Of a DNA stretch of 5,090 bases, positions 1 through 4,860 are shown piece after piece. A program made the position numbers and the translations under genes. Numbering within the stretch: position 1 is the stretch's first letter; each line of letters begins with the position of its first letter. This DNA comes from CAYQAJ01 sp964415245 (lineage in GTDB: Bacteria > Planctomycetota > Planctomycetia > Pirellulales > Pirellulaceae): the NCBI GenBank assembly GCA_964415245.1, contig CAYQAJ010000336.1, forward strand, positions 1 through 5,090, written 5' to 3'. The notes below the pieces were generated by a model. The model made no database searches. It had not been told where the DNA came from and worked only from the letters and a program-made list of their open reading frames with translations.

Positions 1-2
1 TG

Positions 3-332
3 GCCACCTACTGCATCGGTCAGGCTGCATCGATGGGGGCCATCCTGCTCACCGCGGGAACCCGCGGCAAGCGGCACGCCCTGCCCAATGCCCGCATCAT
101 GATCCACCAGCCGTTGGCCGGCATGGAAGGCACGGCCGAGGACATTCTGATCCACGCCAAGGAATTCAAGCGCATCAAGGAGCGGATCAACCAGATTCTG
201 ATCAAGCATACGGGCCACGATCTGGCGAAGATCGAGGCCGACACCGACCGCGACCGCTTCATGACCGCCACCGAAGCCATGGAGTACGGACTGATCGACC
301 AGGTCGTGGAGCAAATGACCGAAAATAAATAG
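3..332 (+). CDS. clpP: ATP-dependent Clp protease proteolytic subunit ClpP, C-terminal part (5' end outside window)
   Basis: This is the C-terminal 109 residues of ClpP, the serine peptidase that forms the double-heptamer chamber of the cytoplasmic Clp protease and degrades proteins fed by AAA+ unfoldases such as ClpX. The full family length is about 200 residues, so roughly the first 90 lie upstream of the window. All three catalytic residues are visible: Ser in GQAASMGA (codon 30-32), His in RIMIHQP (105-107) and Asp in DRDRF (252-254). These match the E. coli Ser-His-Asp triad in order and context. The end, EYGLIDQVVEQMTENK, is a normal ClpP C-terminus, so the gene appears intact here. No clear stem plus T-run terminator follows the stop codon. 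Planctomycetes often carry more than one ClpP; which paralogue this is cannot be told from this half. Confidence 0.97.
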   Translation, partial: ATYCIGQAASMGAILLTAGTRGKRHALPNARIMIHQPLAGMEGTAEDILIHAKEFKRIKERINQILIKHTGHDLAKIEADTDRDRFMTATEAMEYGLIDQVVEQMTENK

Positions 333-377
333 TGGGGGAGTGGTGCAGGCTGAAGGGGAGTGGGGCGTTTTGCTGGG

Positions 378-419
378 TTAGTTGTTGGTTGTCAGTTGTC
401 CGTGGTCAGTCGTCAGTCG
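378..419. repeat. Degenerate 7-bp tandem repeat, about six units
   Basis: Six consecutive heptamers can be read: TTAGTTG, TTGGTTG, TCAGTTG, TCCGTGG, TCAGTCG, TCAGTCG. The consensus is roughly TCAGTYG. The base composition is markedly T/G-rich compared with the GC-rich surroundings. I recall similar TTGTCAG/TGGTCAG strings in planctomycete intergenic DNA, but this was not checked. It begins 45 bp after the clpP stop codon. Confidence 0.75.
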
Positions 420-595
420 TTCCAGCGTGACGGCAACCGGCAATGAGAGAGTAGGGGTAACCTGTCCCGCTGATCGGAAGGTTTTGGAAGGGATTCGAGA
501 AGGAACGGCCGCCTGCGGAGGCCGCGAAAGAGAAAACGAGCACGCACCGACCCATCGACGCGGCAGACCGACACTTATCCCGTGCCGCCAGCGTG

Positions 596-628
596 TTCGA
601 GGAATCGAAACTGTTACCGAAACTGTAA
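596..628. repeat. Small inverted repeat overlapping a 12-bp-spaced direct repeat
   Basis: TTCGA at 596-600 and TCGAA at 605-609 form a 5-bp inverted repeat with a GGAA loop. It runs into two direct copies of CGAAACTGT (606-614 and 618-626) spaced 12 bp apart, and TTCGAA follows at about 629. Such a cluster can be an operator, but its distance from the next start codon (over 200 bp) makes this only a possibility. Confidence 0.4.
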
Positions 629-655
629 TTCGAACGAGCAGCCCAATCGCGGCAC

Positions 656-672
656 GCCGTCAGGAAGACGGC
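656..672. repeat. Perfect 6-bp-stem hairpin
   Basis: GCCGTC (656-661) and GACGGC (667-672) pair perfectly around a 5-nt loop, AGGAA. No T-run follows on either strand, so it is not a standard intrinsic terminator. No function can be assigned. Confidence 0.5.
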
Positions 673-723
673 CCATCGCGACTTGCGCGTGCGCCAGGTC
701 GCTCGTTCGCCACATCGGGTCTA

Positions 724-755
724 TTGGTCATTTGGATTTGGTCATTGTTCGTTTG
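724..755. repeat. Degenerate TTGGTCATT-type repeat
   Basis: The stretch reads as imperfect repeats of TTGGTCATT and TTTGG: TTGGTCATTTGG, then ATTTGGTCATTG, then TTCGTTTGG. It is T-rich like the heptamer satellite at 378-419 and unlike the coding DNA on both sides. It looks like remnant simple-sequence DNA and not part of a gene. Confidence 0.5.
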
Positions 756-770
756 GCCGGCGGCTGAGGT

Positions 771-807
771 GGCGTCCCCGTAAAAGCGGACGCATCAGCC
801 GGACGCC
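771..807 (+). promoter_or_regulatory. Alternative hairpins in the presumed leader of the lipoprotein gene
   Basis: GGCGTCC at 771-777 can pair with either of two downstream partners: GGACGC at 788-793 (6 bp, 10-nt loop) or GGACGCC at 801-807 (7 bp, 23-nt loop). The two pairings exclude each other. The block ends 24 bp before the probable Shine-Dalgarno sequence of the lipoprotein gene. The pairing is seen in the sequence; any regulatory role is speculation. Confidence 0.3.
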
Positions 808-831
808 GAAACAACAATCGACCCTCCTCGC

Positions 832-835
832 GGAG
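832..835 (+). promoter_or_regulatory. Probable Shine-Dalgarno GGAG that decides the lipoprotein start
   Basis: GGAG lies 10 nt before the ATG at 846, but only 1 nt before the upstream in-frame GTG at 837. The spacing therefore favours ATG 846. That start also gives a short, standard lipoprotein signal peptide. Confidence 0.5.
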
Positions 836-845
836 CGTGCCACGG

Positions 846-2051
846 ATGAACACGCGAATCTGCATACTAATTGTGGGAAGTCTTGCGGCGCTCGCCGGCT
901 GCGGACCCAATCCGTATGTCAGCCAGCAAATCGACGAGCTCCACCGAGTGCGTCGCGACCTGGAGGACATGGTGTACGAGCTCCAGTACGAGAATCAGCA
1001 GTATGCCCAGGAGCTCGAAGCGTGCCGCCAGCGGGGACAGTCGGGCGATGGTTCGGGCGGAACCGGCGGACCGCGTATCATTGCGCCCCCGCTGGGCGAC
1101 GACGGGCCCGGCATCACCCCGCCGTCGGTCGAGTACGGCAAACCCACTCTGCCCGATACTGAGCAGGGCGGCATGCGAAAGGTGCACCCCGACGAGCTGG
1201 ACGACGACCTGTCCGTGCCCGACGAATTGCCTCAGCCGCGCGGCGCGTCGCGGCGGCCGGACGGAACTGACGACGTAGAAGCCGAACCCACCGACACCCG
1301 CGTTACGCACGTCGTAATCATTCCCGACCGCACGCACGGCCGCAACTTCGATGGGCGGCTGGGCGATGATGGTGTCACCGTCGTGGTCGAGCCCCGCAAC
1401 GCCGACGATCGCTTCGTGCCGCGGCCCGGCGCCGTTTCCGTGGTCGTGCTCGATCCGGCCCAAGAGGGAGACCAGGCCCGCGTCGCACGCTGGGACCTGG
1501 ACGCCGACGAAATCGGTTACCGCCTCCGCGTGGGGAGTCGAACCAGCCGGGGCATCGACCTGAAACTCCCCTGGCCCGACAAACCTCCGGCGCATGGCGA
1601 TTTGCACGTATTCGTGCGCTACGAAACCGACGACGGCCGCAAATTGGAAGTCGACGGGCCGCTGGTCGTCACGCTGCCGGGTCAGGTATCGCAGCGGTGG
1701 ACTCCGCGACCGGCGGCGAGCAGCACTCCGCGACCGGCGACGAGCACTGCCTCACGCTCAACGTTCAGCATCACGCCGCGGACTTCGATCGCCGAGATCG
1801 CGCCGGTCGGCACGGCTCCCGTGGGCACAGGCGTTCTCTCGCGCCGTGGCGACAACGCGACTTCCGACGACTCGGCGTCGGCCCCGCGCGAGTTGCCGCG
1901 AAACACCGGCACCGTTCCTGCGATTCCCGCTGGCGATGCCGTATTGTCAGGCACTCCGCGCATGGCGCCGACACCCGCGTCCAGCAGCGGCGGTCAGCCG
2001 GCAACATCCGGCGGTGCACCTCGTCGCCCGACGTGGCAGCCGTATCGCTGA
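846..2051 (+). CDS. Putative lipoprotein with coiled coil and planctomycete-type beta-rich domain
   Basis: A 401-residue exported lipoprotein of unknown function. The N-terminus MNTRICILIVGSLAALAGC is a signal peptide with a canonical LAGC lipobox, Cys19 being the lipidated residue. Residues ~25-63 (YVSQQIDELHRVRRDLEDM and on, rich in Leu, Glu and Gln) look like a coiled coil. Residues ~64-152 are a Gly/Pro- and Asp-rich linker. Residues ~153-279 form a beta-rich domain (THVVIIPDRT, GDDGVTVVVEP, VSVVVLDP, DLHVFVRYETDDGRKLEVDG) that resembles a conserved family I associate with planctomycetes; that is recollection, not a search. Residues ~280-401 are Ser/Thr/Pro-rich, low in complexity, and end in RRPTWQPYR. 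The coiled coil suggests oligomerisation near the membrane, with the domain held away from it. The flavoprotein gene follows after 48 bp, so co-transcription is likely. GTG 837 would add three residues. Confidence 0.85.
   Translation: MNTRICILIVGSLAALAGCGPNPYVSQQIDELHRVRRDLEDMVYELQYENQQYAQELEACRQRGQSGDGSGGTGGPRIIAPPLGDDGPGITPPSVEYGKPTLPDTEQGGMRKVHPDELDDDLSVPDELPQPRGASRRPDGTDDVEAEPTDTRVTHVVIIPDRTHGRNFDGRLGDDGVTVVVEPRNADDRFVPRPGAVSVVVLDPAQEGDQARVARWDLDADEIGYRLRVGSRTSRGIDLKLPWPDKPPAHGDLHVFVRYETDDGRKLEVDGPLVVTLPGQVSQRWTPRPAASSTPRPATSTASRSTFSITPRTSIAEIAPVGTAPVGTGVLSRRGDNATSDDSASAPRELPRNTGTVPAIPAGDAVLSGTPRMAPTPASSSGGQPATSGGAPRRPTWQPYR
1701..1748 (+). repeat. In-frame 24-bp tandem duplication within the lipoprotein tail
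   Basis: Two adjacent 24-bp units (1701-1724 and 1725-1748) agree at 21 of 24 positions and encode TPRPAASS followed by TPRPATST. They lie at the start of the low-complexity tail, which also contains APVGTAPVGTG. This indicates that the tail grows or shrinks by local duplication. Confidence 0.8.
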
Positions 2052-2099
2052 GTCGCCGCGTCGCAAATGCGGGCCGCGCCGCCGTGGAGCACTTTCACC

Positions 2100-3614
2100 A
2101 TGTCCAGCGCGATGCCAGCGCCCGACGACGAGTTCAACCGGGAGCTTCTCCGACACGCGCATCCACCCGAGTGGAAGAATCCCGCGCCGCGCGCCAAGTA
2201 TCACATGGCGGCCATCGGCGGCGGCACGGCCGGAATCATCTCGGCGCTGGCGACTGCCGGCCTCGGCGGTAACGCCGCGCTGATCGAGCGCCACCTGTTG
2301 GGCGGCGACTGTCTCAACTACGGCTGCGTTCCCAGCAAGGCGCTGATTCGCGCCGCACGAGCCGCTTATGAAGTGAGCCGCGCGGCGGACTTTGGCGTTC
2401 GAGTCGAAGGCGAAGTGCGCGTCGACTTTGGCGAAGTCATGCGCCGCATGCGCCGGCTGCGGTCGCACATCAGCCATCACGATTCGGCCGAGCGGTTTAC
2501 CAGCCTCGGCGTCGACGTTTTCCTGGGCGAGGCACGCTTCACCAGTTCCGACCGCGTACAGGTGACTGGCCACGAGCTCCGCTTCACGCGGTGCGTAATC
2601 GCCACCGGCGGAAGAGCGGCCCATCCGGCGATCGAGGGTCTGGAGCAGGTCGGCTTTCTCACGAACGAAACCGTCTTCTCACTGACCGAGCTTCCTTCGC
2701 GCCTGATCGTTCTGGGCGGCGGACCGATCGGCTGCGAGCTGGCCCAGGCCTTCCGCCGTTTCGGCAGCCGAGTGACGCTCATACAACGGAGGCCGCGCAT
2801 CCTGCCCCGCGACGAACCCGACGCGTCCGCCGTCGTCACGCAACAATTCGAACGCGAAGGCATCGACGTACTCGTAAATGCCGCCGTCGTACGCGCGCAA
2901 CGCTCGGCGACCGGCAAACGACTCGTCGTGCGCCGCGGCGGCGAAGAAACCGCCTGCGAGGCCGACGAGATTCTCGTCGCCGCGGGCCGAACGCCCAACG
3001 TCGAGGGGCTCGATCTGGATGCGGCCGGCGTATCGTACAACGAACGCGGCATTGTGGTCGACGACCGGCTGCGATCGACGAACCCGCGCATCTTCGCCGC
3101 GGGCGACGTGGCCGGCAGCTACCAGTTCACCCACGCCGCCGATGCCATGGCCCGCGCCTGCGTGCAGAACGCCTTTTTCTTCGGGCGCAAAAAGCTCAGC
3201 CGACTACTCGTGCCGCATACGACTTACACCGACCCCGAAGTGGCCCATGTCGGACTCACCGCCGCCGAGGCGGAGAAGCGGGGCATCGCCATCGATACCT
3301 ACCGGGAGAATCTCAGCGGCGTCGATCGCGCCATTCTCGACGGCGACGAAGAAGGTTTCGCCGTTGTGCACTGTCGCAAGGGAACGGGCCGCATCGTGGG
3401 CGCCACGATCGTCGGCCGCCACGCCGGCGATATGATCGGTGAGATGGCCGTGATGATGACGAGCGGGCTGAAGCTGGGCACACTCGCCGGGGTGATCCAC
3501 TGCTATCCCACGCAGGTCGAAGTCCTCAAACGCATCGGCGATCAATTCCAACGTGGCCGCCTCACGCCGCGAGTGGCCCGCCTGCTCAAATTCATCCTCA
3601 CCTCGCGCCGCTGA
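2100..3614 (+). CDS. FAD/NAD(P)-dependent disulfide oxidoreductase, mercuric reductase-like
   Basis: A complete 504-residue cytoplasmic flavoprotein of the pyridine nucleotide-disulfide oxidoreductase class I family (with lipoamide dehydrogenase, glutathione reductase and MerA). Domains in order: FAD-binding GGGTAG at ~40-45; redox-active disulfide GGDCLNYGCVPSKAL with Cys71 and Cys76; NAD(P)-binding LGGGPIGCEL at ~205-214; second FAD motif IFAAGDVAG at ~331-339; C-terminal dimerisation domain from VPHTTYTDPEVAHVG to HCYPTQVE at ~467-474. It lacks the N-terminal metal-binding HMA domain and the C-terminal Cys pair of true MerA, and Tyr stands where lipoamide dehydrogenase has its catalytic His (HxHPT). 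The substrate is therefore unknown; mercury reduction is not supported. ATG 2100 is chosen because GGAG lies 10 nt upstream; ATG 2067 has no such site, and ATG 2112 is a further alternative. Confidence 0.93.
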   Translation: MSSAMPAPDDEFNRELLRHAHPPEWKNPAPRAKYHMAAIGGGTAGIISALATAGLGGNAALIERHLLGGDCLNYGCVPSKALIRAARAAYEVSRAADFGVRVEGEVRVDFGEVMRRMRRLRSHISHHDSAERFTSLGVDVFLGEARFTSSDRVQVTGHELRFTRCVIATGGRAAHPAIEGLEQVGFLTNETVFSLTELPSRLIVLGGGPIGCELAQAFRRFGSRVTLIQRRPRILPRDEPDASAVVTQQFEREGIDVLVNAAVVRAQRSATGKRLVVRRGGEETACEADEILVAAGRTPNVEGLDLDAAGVSYNERGIVVDDRLRSTNPRIFAAGDVAGSYQFTHAADAMARACVQNAFFFGRKKLSRLLVPHTTYTDPEVAHVGLTAAEAEKRGIAIDTYRENLSGVDRAILDGDEEGFAVVHCRKGTGRIVGATIVGRHAGDMIGEMAVMMTSGLKLGTLAGVIHCYPTQVEVLKRIGDQFQRGRLTPRVARLLKFILTSRR

Positions 3615-3645
3615 CTTCGGTTTCCCGTTTAACCGCGTCCACTCC

Positions 3646-3678
3646 CCGGTTAGCCGCGACGCGCAGCGGAGCGCTTCT
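3646..3678. repeat. Dispersed ~33-bp GC-rich repeat, copy 1
   Basis: This copy matches 4758-4790 in the same orientation at 31 of 33 positions, with the first 24 identical (core GGTTAGCCGCGACGCGCAGC). It fills about half of the 62-bp space between the convergent stop codons of the flavoprotein and the peptidase, and its last two bases overlap the peptidase stop codon. CCGC at 3654-3657 and GCGG at 3666-3669 could pair. A weaker relative, CGTTTAACCGCG, lies just upstream at 3626-3637. Without a T-run it is not an obvious terminator, though it sits where one would be expected. Confidence 0.85.
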
Positions 3679-4537
3679 ACCCGCGCAAGGTCTCCAAATG
3701 CGCCACCAGCGCCTCGCCGGCCTTCGGTTCGCGTTCATAGAGCACGTCACTGAGCGCCCTGGTCGCGCTCCCCTCGCGCAGTTCAGCCAAATGCTGCCGC
3801 AAAAGTTCGCGCCGCTCGGGCGTCGTCTCCAAAAGAAAATGTACCCACGCCCACGCTTCCGCGTAGTCGCGCTGCGTCATTTCGCCACCGGTGACCATTC
3901 GCTCCAGCCGCGTCATGTCGGGCGACCAGCGGTGCTTCTCGTGATCGGCCAGCAGCCGGTCGACGTGCGGCTGGTTTAGCCCGACGAGATGCCGCGGCGG
4001 CTCGAAGTACTCGGCCAGCCCCTCGTCGAGCCACAGTGGCAGATGCGGCACCACCGCGTGCAGATAGCCGTGGGCCACCTCGTGACGCAAATCCTCGGCC
4101 ACGCGGTCGCTCCAATGGGCGTAAACCGCCAGCCGCGTGTCGGTTTCCACGAACACCGCCCGCCGCTCGGGAAAGTCGGGAAAATGCCGCCCGACAAAAT
4201 CGCGATACTGCTCGGGCGAATCGAACAGGTAGACGTAGATCGGCTCGTCGCTGGTGGGCAGCCCCAGCCGCTGGGCCACGTCGCCCCGCTGCGCCGCCAG
4301 CTCGTCCAACAGCCGATGATGCCGCGGCAGATCGAAGTCGCTGTAGATGACAAGTTGATCGCGAACGACGCTGTACCCATCGGGCAGAACCGCGATCCGC
4401 CGCGTCGTCGCGCAACCGTTAGTCAGCGCGACGCATAGGATGCATACGATGGCTAGGACGCATGCGACCGATGCGCGCGAAACCGCCAAGCGTGTAGCAT
4501 ACCGTCTTGGTATCGCTTTCGCTTGCGGTTTCGCCAT
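3677..4537 (-). CDS. Putative membrane-anchored zinc metallopeptidase (HEVAH, gluzincin type, DUF1570-like)
   Basis: A 286-residue exported protein. The N-terminus MAKPQAKAIPRRYATRLAVS is basic and is followed by a hydrophobic segment (~22-38) ending in ALTNGC, with Cys42 as a possible lipid attachment site; Asn at -2 makes the lipobox imperfect. Residues ~152-156 read HEVAH, the zinc-binding and catalytic HExxH motif. About 16 residues later comes WLDEGLAEYFE, where the Glu of EGLAEY (~172) is the usual third zinc ligand in gluzincins. This arrangement resembles DUF1570-type peptidase-like proteins that I recall as common in planctomycetes. The substrate is unknown, and activity is inferred from the motif only. 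The gene converges on the flavoprotein gene. The start is uncertain: ATG 4549 adds four residues, and the frame stays open to 4702, but that extension would translate an intergenic repeat and bury the signal peptide. No strong Shine-Dalgarno sequence is visible. Confidence 0.85.
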   Translation of the reverse strand: MAKPQAKAIPRRYATRLAVSRASVACVLAIVCILCVALTNGCATTRRIAVLPDGYSVVRDQLVIYSDFDLPRHHRLLDELAAQRGDVAQRLGLPTSDEPIYVYLFDSPEQYRDFVGRHFPDFPERRAVFVETDTRLAVYAHWSDRVAEDLRHEVAHGYLHAVVPHLPLWLDEGLAEYFEPPRHLVGLNQPHVDRLLADHEKHRWSPDMTRLERMVTGGEMTQRDYAEAWAWVHFLLETTPERRELLRQHLAELREGSATRALSDVLYEREPKAGEALVAHLETLRG

Positions 4538-4560
4538 CCGTGGCCCCATGGAATTCGTAC

Positions 4561-4620
4561 ATCCGTTCGGCGCGGGTCTCCTGACCCCGCCTCCGTTCGG
4601 CGCGGGTCTCCCGACCCCGC
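4561..4620. repeat. Two tandem 30-bp hairpin-forming units upstream of the peptidase gene
   Basis: Units 4561-4590 and 4591-4620 agree at 28 of 30 positions (core CCGTTCGGCGCGGGTCTCC). Within each unit GCGGGTC pairs with GACCCCGC around a 4-nt loop (TCCT or TCCC), with one bulged C. A degenerate third relative, CGTTCCGGCGACCGCAGG, follows at 4621-4638. The block begins 11 bp upstream of the alternative peptidase ATG at 4549. It may be dispersed intergenic repeat DNA or part of the 5' leader. Confidence 0.85.
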
Positions 4621-4731
4621 CGTTCCGGCGACCGCAGGTCTCCCGCATCGTCGTCGCGCCACCGAAAACGCGGGAGTGTAGCAAATCGCCCCGCGCAGAC
4701 AAACGCCAATGCGCGCGTGACGACCGATAGC

Positions 4732-4749
4732 CGCCACATTCATGTGGCG
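4732..4749. repeat. 18-bp near-perfect palindrome
   Basis: CGCCACAT (4732-4739) and ATGTGGCG (4742-4749) are perfect reverse complements separated by TC. The palindrome lies 8 bp before the second copy of the 33-bp repeat. It could be a binding site for a dimeric regulator or the end of a composite repeat. No T-run follows, so a terminator is unlikely. Confidence 0.7.
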
Positions 4750-4757
4750 CTCCCCAC

Positions 4758-4790
4758 CCGGTTAGCCGCGACGCGCAGCGGGGCGCGTCT
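4758..4790. repeat. Dispersed ~33-bp GC-rich repeat, copy 2
   Basis: Same-orientation partner of 3646-3678 (31 of 33 positions identical). The two copies lie on either side of the peptidase gene. A weaker relative, CCGCTTTAGCCGCGG, is visible at about 4839-4853, just before the RHS fragment. Confidence 0.85.
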
Positions 4791-4860
4791 CTGCTAACGC
4801 GCTACCGTCGTACGCTGGGAGATCAAGGCATCGAGCTCCCGCTTTAGCCGCGGCAGGATT

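Larger units (their letters stand above)
333..845. other. Gene-free region between clpP and the lipoprotein gene
   Basis: About 510 bp without a convincing gene. The open frames here run through repeats, have no recognisable domain and no good ribosome binding site. What it does hold is listed separately: a degenerate 7-bp satellite (378-419), a small inverted repeat with an overlapping direct repeat (596-628), a 6-bp-stem hairpin (656-672), a TTTGG/TTGGTCATT-rich stretch (724-755) and alternative hairpins in the leader of the next gene (771-807). A short CGGCC/GGCCG inverted repeat at 506-523 is also present. A promoter for the lipoprotein gene is expected here, but I cannot point to convincing -35 and -10 boxes. 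Confidence 0.6.

Noticed and set aside
506..523. CGGCC/GGCCG inverted repeat as a clpP terminator
   Set aside because: The stem is only 5 bp, no T-run follows on the + strand, and it is more than 170 bp beyond the clpP stop codon.
382..783. 133-residue open frame on + strand in the clpP-lipoprotein gap
   Set aside because: It starts inside the heptamer satellite, passes through the hairpins and T-rich repeat, has no domain-like composition and no ribosome binding site. Its hydrophobic end (LLVIWIWSLFVW) comes from the TTTGG repeat.
867..1607. 246-residue open frame antisense to the lipoprotein gene
   Set aside because: A shadow of GC-rich codon use in the real gene. It lacks recognisable motifs, and the sense strand has a signal peptide, lipobox and plausible domain order.
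1947..2624. Antisense frame across the lipoprotein-flavoprotein junction
   Set aside because: It crosses two well supported genes and encodes no recognisable protein.
2591..3442. 283-residue Arg-rich frame within the flavoprotein gene
   Set aside because: Its Arg/Gly/Pro-rich composition is typical of an off-frame reading of GC-rich DNA, and the true frame carries all class I oxidoreductase motifs.
2100..3614. Assignment as a true mercuric reductase (merA)
   Set aside because: There is no HMA domain, no C-terminal Cys pair and no mer genes nearby. Only the fold and the general MerA-like motif set support it.
4440..4730. 96-residue + strand frame opposite the peptidase 5' end
   Set aside because: It consists mainly of the translated 30-bp repeat units (FGAGLLTPPPFGAGLPTPP). 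There is no ribosome binding site or domain.
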